Below are positions 45,848 to 55,668 of a stretch of 64,000 bases of DNA, piece after piece. The notes beneath the pieces are model-generated. The model saw only the letters and a list, made by a program, of their open reading frames with translations. It was not told where the DNA came from and did no database searches. How positions within the stretch are numbered: position 1 is the stretch's first letter; each line of letters starts with the position of its first letter. The DNA lies in NCBI GenBank assembly GCA_964563135.1, contig CAZLWV010000019.1, forward strand, positions 9,599-73,598. The letters run 5' to 3'. The position numbers and the translations under genes were made by a program. This stretch comes from JAAYAY01 sp964563135 (GTDB lineage Bacteria; Planctomycetota; Planctomycetia; Pirellulales; Thermoguttaceae).

Positions 45848-45994
45848 GGCGTATCTCCTCAAAATCGGTTGGCATCTACCTATAAACGGTGACCGCCGGT
45901 CAAGTCAACGCCGACTTTGACGGCCCCGTCGAATTGTCGAATCCGGCAAGAACCGGGCGTCGACAGGAGTCTGCCTTCCGGCGCGGGTTTCTCC

Positions 45995-46080
45995 AGTGCT
46001 TTGTCACCGCTTGAGTTTGGGATCCGTGGCGTAGAATCATGCGACAATCGCCGAGTCGTTCCGCAGTCTCGATCCCAGTT
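45995..46080. repeat. 86-bp dispersed intergenic element, copy 2
   Basis: Ungapped match to 18133-18218 (78 of 86). It begins 23 bp beyond the stop of the minus-strand Gfo/Idh gene and lies about 150 bp upstream of the FmdB-type gene. The same reading frame through the element (STPxIPxSSGDxAL) is open in both copies, but it has neither a start codon nor a ribosome binding site. Confidence 0.85.
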
Positions 46081-46085
46081 CTTCG

Positions 46086-46103
46086 CTGTAACCGAGCACC
46101 AGG

Positions 46104-46109
<6 letters not shown>
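46086..46109 (-). terminator. Hairpin at the end of the Gfo/Idh gene, weak terminator candidate
   Basis: Perfect 8-bp stem CTGTAACC/GGTTACAG (46086-46093 with 46102-46109) and an 8-nt loop. It overlaps the TAA stop codon of the gene on the minus strand. There is no T-tract, so it may be an RNA-end structure rather than an intrinsic terminator. It directly abuts repeat copy 2. Confidence 0.35.
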
Positions 46110-47609
<1,500 letters not shown>

Positions 47610-47867
47610 TGCAGGCTCCTTGTCCGTGGTGGAACTGGTGGAGAGTCCATGAGACACTGTCGGGCGCTACGGGTAGCAGGCGCAGATCAGGCTGTGATAC
47701 TGACGGCCGTGAGTGATGCTGTCTCCGAGCCAGGGGGATGAAAGGGGATATGCGGCCGCGGTTCGGATCCGGGCGAGGGCGAAGGCGCCATCATAGCAGG
47801 TGCCAAAGGGACGATCAAACGCCTGGAGCCTTGCGCGGGTGGCCCTCGCGCATGCATGCGTTCTGTT

Positions 47868-48785
47868 TCAATGGGCAGCGCCTGCAAGTTGACGAACCAA
47901 GTTCAAGTCGACGGCCTTCTGCGCTGCAGGAAACTGACAGGGCAGTAGCTCCCACTCTTCGGTATACGACGCCGACGCTCCCGGCGCAAGCGTTTCCCGC
48001 GGACCGATCGGTTCCAACTCGCACATTGCGTGCTTGTAGTACCAGATCGAGATCGTCAGTGCTGCCATTTCGCAGTACACGCGGTGCGGATAGACCGGGA
48101 AATGTTTGAGAAACATCACATCGCTGCGCGTGAGATAAGCAAGCCAGCCGGCCATGGAATCCATGCCGAGTTTCGGGTTGGCCGGCGTGTCGAGGATCTC
48201 GAGAAAGCCCTCGCGGATGCGAATGCTGGGGTCGTCGGGCTGGAAGTTCATGACCGGGCCCGGCCCGTACATGATGTAGTTCTTCGGAAAGCGACTGTCG
48301 GGCGTCAGAGGGATCACGCAGATGCCACCCCCCACGGCGAGAGTTCGGCTCCAATGGCAACACGTCACGGGTCTGGCGGATTCATTGATGATACGTTGCT
48401 CGCACTGCAGACGCGATGAGTCAGGCGCAAGCGTGAATTCGCGCACCAGTCGCAGTCCGATTGCCGCATCAAGCATGCTCGTAAGCCGGGCTCTTCCGTC
48501 GCCGGCGATCTCTGCGGTCCAGTCTCCCAGCCAAAGATCCGGATGCCGTCGTATTACCCTTTCCGGGCCGACGTCAAAGCGGCCGGCGCAGGGGTCAACA
48601 TCCGCCACTCCGGGCTCGTGCCGCCACCCCTGCTGCGCCGGATCGAGGTACAACACGTTGCTGCCGTTGAGGGAATACTCCAACATGCGCCCGCCAGCTT
48701 TCGGACAGAGCACCACGCGAGTTGCCGCGTTTTCGAGCAGTACGCAATCGGTGTACCCGAAGTACGAAATCAGTTCCGTCTTCAT
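47868..48785 (-). CDS. Galactose-mutarotase-fold (DUF4380-like) protein
   Basis: 305 residues with no clear signal peptide. The N-terminus (TRVVLCPKAGGRMLEYSLNG) and the beta-sandwich-like pattern (VRREFTLAPDSSRL-type strands, YTEEWELLP) match the galactose mutarotase-like/DUF4380 fold. Such proteins bind or epimerise sugars. The catalytic His/Glu residues of true mutarotases cannot be located with confidence, so the activity is uncertain. The start overlaps an upstream 89-residue frame by ATGA. It is part of the minus-strand sugar cluster. Confidence 0.65.
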   Translation of the reverse strand: MKTELISYFGYTDCVLLENAATRVVLCPKAGGRMLEYSLNGSNVLYLDPAQQGWRHEPGVADVDPCAGRFDVGPERVIRRHPDLWLGDWTAEIAGDGRARLTSMLDAAIGLRLVREFTLAPDSSRLQCEQRIINESARPVTCCHWSRTLAVGGGICVIPLTPDSRFPKNYIMYGPGPVMNFQPDDPSIRIREGFLEILDTPANPKLGMDSMAGWLAYLTRSDVMFLKHFPVYPHRVYCEMAALTISIWYYKHAMCELEPIGPRETLAPGASASYTEEWELLPCQFPAAQKAVDLNLVRQLAGAAH

Positions 48786-49051
48786 TGTTGCCGCCGTTTC
48801 TCCGGTTGCCTGGGGTCCTTCTTCCGACTGTTCGACAGCCCATTCGCCGCGGCTGCACTGTGCAGGAAGAACTCCGCGATGCCCAGTCGGGTGTACGGGT
48901 GGTGACGATTTGCCTGCCGGACCGGCTCGAGGCCGTCACAATAGCCGGCCAGCACGATGACGACCGCGGCCACCGGCTCGGGGGAGGCGGTCAACGACGG
49001 CCTCGAGCCGGCCAAGCGGAGCGCCCTGTCTGGTGCCGGCCGACGGGACAT
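48782..49051 (-). CDS. Possible 89-residue protein or C-terminal gene remnant
   Basis: An open frame whose TGA overlaps the next gene's ATG (ATGA), as real operon neighbours do here. The C-terminal half (PVRQANRHHPYTRLGIAEFF, then LHSAAAANGLS) has protein-like character. The N-terminal third lies across the 16-bp inverted repeat and looks non-genic. There is no obvious ribosome binding site at 49051. It may be the tail of a gene that has lost its front. Low confidence. Confidence 0.3.
   Translation of the reverse strand: MSRRPAPDRALRLAGSRPSLTASPEPVAAVVIVLAGYCDGLEPVRQANRHHPYTRLGIAEFFLHSAAAANGLSNSRKKDPRQPEKRRQQ
48922..49011. repeat. Perfect 16-bp inverted repeat, 58-bp spacer
   Basis: CCGGCTCGAGGCCGTC (48922-48937) and its exact reverse complement (48996-49011). 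An imperfect third copy (CCGGCTCGGGGGAGGCGGTC) lies in the spacer. It is in the gap between the mutarotase-fold gene and the upstream glycoside hydrolase. Confidence 0.75.
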
Positions 49052-49105
49052 CCATGCCCCGACAGAGCATCATGCAGCGATGTTGTTGTCGTGGAAACCG
49101 CCGGT

Positions 49106-50539
49106 TCACGGAGATGCCTCCTTGCGCAGCTCGACCTGGGCTCGTTCGACGAGCATCATCGGGCTGTCCCAGACGGGCAACTGAGTCCACGTGGTGCTCG
49201 TGCCGCTACTCTTCCACGCGGATGGATCGAGTTCAAAGACCTTCCCGGTGATCATTTCCACGTACACCGGGTCCTGGAACGTGATATTCCTGACGGTGAC
49301 ATCGACTTTGTCCCAGGCCAGTTCATCATTTGGGATCTCGTCGCTGTACCACAACAGCACGACCGGCGTCTGTGCCTTCTGGAAACCGGCGACCGTCAGC
49401 GTGCGAGGGGAATCCGAGTCATACTCCAGGATGCCGACGGGCTTCACGGCGGCATCGAAGAAACTCATCATGTGCTGGACAGCATAATAGGTGGGCCGCT
49501 TGTAGATGAACTCGTGCAGGAGGCTTGAGCGGATCAGGCCGAACGACTGCAGCATGTTCGGATACTTGAGGTCGATGATGGTAAAAACGCTGGACCGGAT
49601 ACTGCGGACCCGATCACCGGCCATGCGACGCAGATTCCATTTGGCCTGGCTGTACTCGGTCCACGGATATTGCGCCAGCGCATGCGTCCATTCCAGGATC
49701 GATGGGCAGCCGACCTCGCCTTGATAAACCTTGTACTTCTGGCTGTACTCAGCCAGTTGCTGTTTCATGGTCTCGACCGACGCATAGGTCGTGTCGGGAT
49801 TCTGCGTGTAGGGGTGGTAGACCCAGTAGTCGACCAGGTCCAGCTTGTTTGCGGTCTTGAGCGCCTCCAGCACGACGGTGCGATCTTTGTCGGTGATCGC
49901 GGTGACGAGGATGACGGCATCCGGCTGAGTCTTCTTGATGAGTTCGGCGGTGGCCAGCACCATGACCGCGTAGTCTTCCCCCTGGCCAAACGGCTCGTTC
50001 CAGATTTCCCACTCTTTGACCACGTTCTTGTATCGCGCCACGGTGGCCTCGACATACTTGAGCCAGGCGGCCATCGCCTCTTCCGAGCGCACGACGGGCG
50101 CCAGCGACGATCCGAGTTGAATCGTGGACCTGTAGATCGGGTTGCCGTAACACAGACACATCCAGGGCTGCACACCCTGTTCGTCGAGGCCGTAGACGCA
50201 CTCATCCAGCCAGGCAAAATCGTAGACGCCCTTTTCCTTCTCGCACTTGGCCCAGCCGCTTTGCAGCCGCCCGTACTTGGCTCCCAGTTCGCCTACGTAG
50301 TCCTTGTAGACGCTGAATCTGGCCTGGTCACGGTCGAGCGTTTCGCAGCCGACCGACCAGTCGGAGGACTGGATATCCTTTGCATGCCGCGTGGCGATCC
50401 AGCCGATCGGTTTCAGTTCAGGCCCGGATGCCTTGAACCTGTCCCAGGTGATGCTGCGGTACTTTCTACCTTGTTCCGCTCCCACGGCGAGGGAACAGAT
50501 CGACAGCCCGATCAGCACGCCCAACGTCAGCGTTTTCAT
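49106..50539 (-). CDS. Clan GH-A glycoside hydrolase (GH39/GH5-like), secreted
   Basis: 477-residue exported TIM-barrel hydrolase: signal peptide about 1-21, acid/base candidate Glu182 in EIWNEPFG, nucleophile candidate Glu275 in YQGEVG, and a C-terminal beta domain (about 380-477). These spacings fit clan GH-A retaining enzymes. The exact family (GH5, GH39, GH51-like) and substrate cannot be told by eye. The ATG at 50539 has GGAG about 8 bp upstream. The gene overlaps the 3' end of the upstream glycoside hydrolase by 74 bp in another frame, which is much longer than other junctions here. Confidence 0.78.
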   Translation of the reverse strand: MKTLTLGVLIGLSICSLAVGAEQGRKYRSITWDRFKASGPELKPIGWIATRHAKDIQSSDWSVGCETLDRDQARFSVYKDYVGELGAKYGRLQSGWAKCEKEKGVYDFAWLDECVYGLDEQGVQPWMCLCYGNPIYRSTIQLGSSLAPVVRSEEAMAAWLKYVEATVARYKNVVKEWEIWNEPFGQGEDYAVMVLATAELIKKTQPDAVILVTAITDKDRTVVLEALKTANKLDLVDYWVYHPYTQNPDTTYASVETMKQQLAEYSQKYKVYQGEVGCPSILEWTHALAQYPWTEYSQAKWNLRRMAGDRVRSIRSSVFTIIDLKYPNMLQSFGLIRSSLLHEFIYKRPTYYAVQHMMSFFDAAVKPVGILEYDSDSPRTLTVAGFQKAQTPVVLLWYSDEIPNDELAWDKVDVTVRNITFQDPVYVEMITGKVFELDPSAWKSSGTSTTWTQLPVWDSPMMLVERAQVELRKEASP

Positions 50540-53045
50540 GTTTGTCTCCACCTTTGCTACCTTGTGTTGACGACGTGAATGCCGCTTGCCAATACAGCGT
50601 CCATTCGGGAAGGGCCAGAAGCCCGATGTCAGGCCGGGGATCGGGCGGCGGCACCCAGAACTTCTTGTTCCAGGCAGCCGTGGGATTCTTCCAGTCACCG
50701 AACATGGGGGCCACGGAAGTCCAGATCGTGATGGCAAGCTCGGCCTTCCTTCCACGGAGGCCGGCGGGTATCGTCCACTCGAAAGGTGCCCAGGCACGTT
50801 CGCCCAGAGGCTGGCCGTCGAGCATGATCGACGTGAACAGGCCGCCCGTGTCGACACGGAGCGTCATGTTGCCCGCATGCGGCGGGATCTCCACGGGCGT
50901 AGTGCAGGTCACTTGCCCGGTGAATTCGGCCAGTCCGTGTTTCCAGAGCGGTCCGGCGGCGATCGATTCCGGCAAGGCCTTGATCGTGCCGTTGTCGACC
51001 GAAAAATCGCCCACCAGCCACGCGACCGGCAGGAAGTAATTGGTGTCACTCCCGCCGGCCTCGATGGCCAGCACGTGCTCTCCCGCCTCGAGCCGCAGGG
51101 GCTCGGTCTGCCGGTAGAGTTCGTTGAGTCCCGGGCGCAACGTGTCGCAAGACCGATCTGCCGTGAGAGGGTTTCCGTCGAGCAGCACCCGGCTCGGCAG
51201 CGGATGATGCCGCAGCACCAGGCGCGCGGCTGCGAGCGGCTGGTCAAGCCTTACTCGCGCCGTGCTTTTGGAGTCGAACGCCAAACGATGCGTGTTGCGC
51301 GCGCTGAGCTTGATTCTGAAAGAACTGCCCTCGGGCAGGGGATGAATCGCAACGGGAGTCTGCGGGGGAGACGGTGCTGCTTCAAACCGGAACACGCCGC
51401 GGGCTGGCAGCTCGAATGCAGCCGGGTCGCCGTTTTGCCGCACCAGACGCAGTGTCCCGTGTTCTTGGGCCGCCAGGCCCAGCACCACAACGCTGCCGTC
51501 CTGATAGTGGCGGAGCAACACATCGTCAACGGGCGTGCCCGCTGCGGTCTCGACCCGCACGGCGGGCGGACAGATCTTGCCCGCGAACGCCGCGGCCTCC
51601 TCGGGCGATTCGAACCGGCGTCCGGATTTTTCCTCCTTCAATTCCGTTCCCGCGAAGGCGAAGATCAGCGGTTTGTCGCACTGCTCGGACTCCTCGTACA
51701 GGTCGTAGGTGAGTTGTCGGGCCGAGAAACAGCGGAGCGTGGCCAGCAATGCGGGATGCGCCGTACCCTTGGCAGCCAGCCGTGCGGCCTGGCGCTGCGG
51801 ATAGCGGATGGCAATATCGCATCGCACCGGCTTGGACGCGTAGCGTGCGGCAATGCGAGATTCATCGCCCAACAGCCGGAAGGCGGGGAACCACGGCTGC
51901 ATGCGCGTCATGGGATTGAAGTAGCCGGATTTTTCCACGTTCCCTCGGGCGTCGATGGGAGCGATGGCCAGCACGTAATGATCGAGCTTGTGCATGGCGC
52001 AGAGCCAGATCATCTGGCGATACGTCGCGTGCCGCAGATCGCTCGGCCCCAGCGCGAACAGTTCGACCAGCCCGCCATTGCCGCAGCGTCCGACGGCGTG
52101 TTGTGCCACGGCCAGGGTGAGCCATTCGATGTCTGCGGGATCGTAGCGGGTTCCGATCTCATCCATGCCTGGCAGCGTGAGCCCCTTCAACGCATGCAAG
52201 GGATTGCCGTTGTAGCGGGTCGAATCGGAGGTGTTGTTCTCGGCGATCATGTGCCCGGTCGACAGCAGGCCCACACGGTCGCACCATGCCCGGATGGGAT
52301 CGAAATAGGCTTTGCGGAACCGATTTCCGAGCAATCCATAGTAGTCGGCCCACACCTGGTCCTGGGTGTTGTCCATCAGGTACGCCTGCACGTCCGCTCG
52401 CAACTGGCGCCCGGTCGCCGCCTTGTACTCCGCTTCCGCGCCGTCGAAGTAGCGAAAGAGCAACGCCGGTTGGCGGTCGAGTTTCACGGGCGTCGGATGG
52501 GACGGCTCGTCCGTGAACATGCCCGCGACGGTCGTGCCCAGATAGGGGCCAAGGCGTTGTTCATACTTCATGTGTGTCAGCTCGATGAACCGCTGCATGG
52601 CCGGGAAGCTGTAGTTATCGACCCAGCCGGGCGAAGGAACGACCTTCCAGTCGCACGTGCCGTCGGCGTTTTTGTAGACCGCGTACTGGCGGGATTCGAA
52701 ATCGGGATTCTCCGCCGGTACTCGGCCCTTGCACGATCCGCTCGGCCAGTTGTATTCGTCGTACAGCCAGATCTTCATGTCCAGCCGCCTGGCGTGTTTG
52801 CAGAACCACTCGCACATCTGCAGCCACTCGTCGCCCATGTACTCATATTCCAGGCCGCTCCGCGGGTAGATCAGGTACTGGTCGATTCCGACGGCCTTAT
52901 ACGCTTCCAGTGTCTCCCTGACCGTCTGTTCGTCGGGCATTCCAGTGATGGCACCCATGGGGATCAGCGGGCAGCGGGATTCCGCCGCCGTGGCGCTGAG
53001 AGTGCATGCCACCAGCAAGACAAGCAGCAGGTTTGTCGCCTTCAT
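50466..53045 (-). CDS. Large secreted glycoside hydrolase (GH106/GH2-like)
   Basis: 859-residue exported protein: signal peptide about 1-20, a catalytic-barrel region (about 25-480, with PMGAITGMPDEQTV, IWLYDEYNWPSG, AGMFTDEPSH) and C-terminal beta-sandwich domains ending in a GH2/GH106-type sugar-binding module (GRKAELAITIWTSVAPMFGDW). The conserved DEP (TDEPSH) could be an active-site acid. It is probably a rhamnosidase-like or related exo-glycosidase. The last 27 residues are encoded within the next gene's 5' end and read as low-complexity, so a frameshift near the 3' end or a natural extension are both possible. The ATG follows a GAAAGGA site. Confidence 0.65.
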   Translation of the reverse strand: MKATNLLLVLLVACTLSATAAESRCPLIPMGAITGMPDEQTVRETLEAYKAVGIDQYLIYPRSGLEYEYMGDEWLQMCEWFCKHARRLDMKIWLYDEYNWPSGSCKGRVPAENPDFESRQYAVYKNADGTCDWKVVPSPGWVDNYSFPAMQRFIELTHMKYEQRLGPYLGTTVAGMFTDEPSHPTPVKLDRQPALLFRYFDGAEAEYKAATGRQLRADVQAYLMDNTQDQVWADYYGLLGNRFRKAYFDPIRAWCDRVGLLSTGHMIAENNTSDSTRYNGNPLHALKGLTLPGMDEIGTRYDPADIEWLTLAVAQHAVGRCGNGGLVELFALGPSDLRHATYRQMIWLCAMHKLDHYVLAIAPIDARGNVEKSGYFNPMTRMQPWFPAFRLLGDESRIAARYASKPVRCDIAIRYPQRQAARLAAKGTAHPALLATLRCFSARQLTYDLYEESEQCDKPLIFAFAGTELKEEKSGRRFESPEEAAAFAGKICPPAVRVETAAGTPVDDVLLRHYQDGSVVVLGLAAQEHGTLRLVRQNGDPAAFELPARGVFRFEAAPSPPQTPVAIHPLPEGSSFRIKLSARNTHRLAFDSKSTARVRLDQPLAAARLVLRHHPLPSRVLLDGNPLTADRSCDTLRPGLNELYRQTEPLRLEAGEHVLAIEAGGSDTNYFLPVAWLVGDFSVDNGTIKALPESIAAGPLWKHGLAEFTGQVTCTTPVEIPPHAGNMTLRVDTGGLFTSIMLDGQPLGERAWAPFEWTIPAGLRGRKAELAITIWTSVAPMFGDWKNPTAAWNKKFWVPPPDPRPDIGLLALPEWTLYWQAAFTSSTQGSKGGDKHENADVGRADRAVDLFPRRGSGTR

Positions 53046-53055
53046 GTCGATTTAT

Positions 53056-53401
53056 CCTTTCGCGGAGATCGTTGCAGGCCGCGGAGCCCCGGTACGCACC
53101 GCTGAGCCGTTGTGCGGCGCAGGCCGTTTCGGCGGTCATCTGAGCGTGCTGCCGGCGCCACCGATCCCGCGTCGCAGACCGCCAGCACCTGGGCCTCCGG
53201 ATACCCGACGAACCGTGACAGGTGGTGCCGCTGGTCCATGAACCCGAGGCCGATGAACCCGAGTGTGATGCGGTTGCCCGGGGCCACATGCCGCTGGCGT
53301 TCCAGCGCGGCCGCGGGAATACTGCAAGACGCCAGCGCCAGCGCGGCTGCGTCTTTCAGAAACCCACGGCGATTGGCGCCGCGCCGGTCGACTCGTGGCA
53401 T
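53056..53401 (-). pseudogene. Gfo/Idh/MocA oxidoreductase remnant, frameshifted and truncated
   Basis: The N-terminus has a Tat signal (RRGFLKDAAAL) and a Rossmann start (RITLGFIGLGFM, then YPEAQVLAVCD). The frame then breaks. One extra G in a run of three at 53166-53168 shifts it; removing one G restores the family phrase CDADRWRRQHAQ, then AYRGSAACNDLRE. Sequence similarity ends near 53059, about 14 bp before the next gene's ATG, so roughly 350 C-terminal residues are missing. The upstream ATG at 53401 is normal. The unshifted frame encodes 119 residues and is unlikely to be functional. Confidence 0.85.
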
Positions 53402-53466
53402 GGATCATCCTTTCGAGGCGGGGGCAGCAAGCGGTTACTACTCCGAGCAGCGGCCGACCTGTCCCA

Positions 53467-55590
53467 TTACTGGCGATAGACCAGGACCGCAAGAGCATCT
53501 CGCTTCAGAGTGACGCTTTTGCCGCCATCCGGATCGTCCTTGACCGTTCCTTCGCCGAGCAATTCGAATCCGCGGAACGTCTTGCCCTTCACATGGATGC
53601 GTGTGGTGACCGACGGCGCGGTGCTCTGGGTCACGACAATCGCCATGTCGTCTTGATACTGGAACGCGCGGGCCAACATCGCCCGATTGGCATTTTCGAA
53701 CCCCAACGTGTCGCGATAGGTACCCAGCAGAAGAAACTCCGGGTATTTGGAGCGGATCTTGTTGATCTCCGTCAGCCGCCTCTTGAAGTTCGGGGCCTTG
53801 TCGATCAGATCGCGGCAGCGATAGATCTCAACATTGTTTCGCAGTCCTTTCAGCAGAGTGTGATTGACGCGCCGGAAGGCGTCGCTATCGTCTCGCATCG
53901 TTCGATCGGTCAGGACGACTTCCGGAAAGGTGAATCGTGCCCAATCGACGAAATCGTTCGGGCCGGTTGCGCCGCTGATCGCGTGGATGTAGTCGGCATG
54001 CTGCGCGACCACATCCGTCAGATGTTCCGTTCCGAGCGCGATGTCCGGCTTTCCTTTGGTGTCGAGATAGTCATGAATGGACTTCAACGCTTCGGCTTTG
54101 TCGGCGATCAGGCACAGATTCGGGATGGCGAATTCGCCGGAGACATCCCAATTGGTGCTTGATTCGGCGTATCCGAGCTGATCGTAGAAGAGGCTGTCGG
54201 CTCCCATCTCCAAGCCGCGGTCGGCCATTTTCAGGAGCATGCTCTTCCAGGCGGGATGGCGCAGATCGGCGGTGACGAAAGTCCGCGCGTTCAGCAGGCC
54301 GGTGAAGGACCCGTGCGCCGGGAAACGATACTGCTCAAGATGTTCCCCGCCGGTGTTGTCTCGATAGCAGGCTCTGGAGCCTTCTCCAGTCCTGTAGAAC
54401 GGACTGGTCCGATCGATGAGCTTGCCGTTGAAGTAGATGAGGAACTTGCCGCCGTCCTTCTGATAGTCGGCGATCGCTGCCTTCCAGGCGGCGTCTCCTC
54501 CCTGCTCCTCGTTGGTCTGGAAGTAGGAGTCCGGATAGCCGTTATCCATGCCGCTCTTCCACCATCCGAAGGCCATCAAGGCGGGGAGATCGATCTGGTT
54601 GGCCATTTGCTTGACCTTGCCGTTCAGGTCGTCGATCGAAAACAGCTGCTCGCCGTACTGGTGGACGAAGATGATCCGCTGCCACCCCTTCATGAGCCGG
54701 ATCCAATCCGGGACCTTCCGCTGATGCCACCAAGTATCGACCCACTTCCGGTAGATCCTCGACGTTTCATGCCAGCTCCCGGAATACGGGGCAACGATAT
54801 TCGCGCTGCCGCTCCACCGCGTGTCACAGACGCAATTGGGGTACTTGTAGAGGCCGCCTTCGAGCTTGTTGAAGACGCCCGCCTGGTCCGGATAGACCCG
54901 CAATCCGTGGATCGTGTCCTGAAAGGTCGCGTCGTGACTCCCGAAATAGAGGCCCTCGCTTTCACCGGCCAGGGCGAAGCAGTTGGAGGCCGTTGCGCCG
55001 GGATAGCGGAGTGACGCGTCGCGGAAGAACTGAGCGGGCGCGGCGTAAGAGGTACGGTTGCCCACCGCGTTGATGTGACCTTTCGGATCGGGGAAGAGTC
55101 GGCCGCCGTGGGTCGTCGTCAAGAGCTTGAAATCGTCGGGCAGCCGGATATTGCCAATCAGAGGATACTGCAGTTCGCGGATGATCGTGTGCGGCTGGTG
55201 ATTGGCTACCTCCGATCCGAAGCGGACCGCGCCGTCTTCGATGGCGATCGTCAATACGAGCTCAAATGCCAGGGGAACTCCCCGATCCACGAACCGGTCG
55301 AAGGTCAGCACAATCGCGCTGTCTGTCTTGGCGACTTTCGCGGAACAGTCTCCGCTGGTGAGCTGGTTTTCGAGCTGTCCCTCCTTTTTGTCGTAATAGA
55401 GTCGCCAAAGAGCCTCGCCGCCGGCATAGTCCCGGCCGGTTGCGAGATTCTTGAGCGTCACGAGATTCCCCTGCGCATCGACAGCCGCTTGGGTCTTGCC
55501 GTCGCTGATTGAAAACACCTCCTCAGCAGGGAGTTGGGCGGTGAAGACCAGACAGAAACTGAGAAGAGCCACGTAAATCGCTTTGTTCAT
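53467..55590 (-). CDS. DUF6259-like secreted glycoside-hydrolase-fold protein
   Basis: 707 residues with a signal peptide (about 1-22), an N-terminal beta-sandwich (about 25-270, with GKTQAAVDAQGNLVTLKN), a central (beta/alpha)-barrel-like region (about 280-600, with WQRIIFVHQYGEQLFSIDDL and EMGADSLFYDQLGYAES) and a C-terminal beta domain. It resembles the DUF6259 family of putative glycosidases. Asp in FYDQLG and Glu in GTEHL are possible catalytic residues. Substrate unknown. It is encoded 79 bp downstream of the GH5-like gene in the same orientation, with a separate ATG. Confidence 0.6.
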   Translation of the reverse strand: MNKAIYVALLSFCLVFTAQLPAEEVFSISDGKTQAAVDAQGNLVTLKNLATGRDYAGGEALWRLYYDKKEGQLENQLTSGDCSAKVAKTDSAIVLTFDRFVDRGVPLAFELVLTIAIEDGAVRFGSEVANHQPHTIIRELQYPLIGNIRLPDDFKLLTTTHGGRLFPDPKGHINAVGNRTSYAAPAQFFRDASLRYPGATASNCFALAGESEGLYFGSHDATFQDTIHGLRVYPDQAGVFNKLEGGLYKYPNCVCDTRWSGSANIVAPYSGSWHETSRIYRKWVDTWWHQRKVPDWIRLMKGWQRIIFVHQYGEQLFSIDDLNGKVKQMANQIDLPALMAFGWWKSGMDNGYPDSYFQTNEEQGGDAAWKAAIADYQKDGGKFLIYFNGKLIDRTSPFYRTGEGSRACYRDNTGGEHLEQYRFPAHGSFTGLLNARTFVTADLRHPAWKSMLLKMADRGLEMGADSLFYDQLGYAESSTNWDVSGEFAIPNLCLIADKAEALKSIHDYLDTKGKPDIALGTEHLTDVVAQHADYIHAISGATGPNDFVDWARFTFPEVVLTDRTMRDDSDAFRRVNHTLLKGLRNNVEIYRCRDLIDKAPNFKRRLTEINKIRSKYPEFLLLGTYRDTLGFENANRAMLARAFQYQDDMAIVVTQSTAPSVTTRIHVKGKTFRGFELLGEGTVKDDPDGGKSVTLKRDALAVLVYRQ

Positions 55591-55668
55591 GATTCGCCTG
55601 CACTTTCGGAAGACGGGACTGATCCAAGCGGCCGACGCCCGCTGGAAAGCGGACAGGCCGGAGTGGTG

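Noticed and set aside
50586..53105. 839-codon plus-strand open frame
   Set aside because: Complement of the GH106/GH2-like gene.
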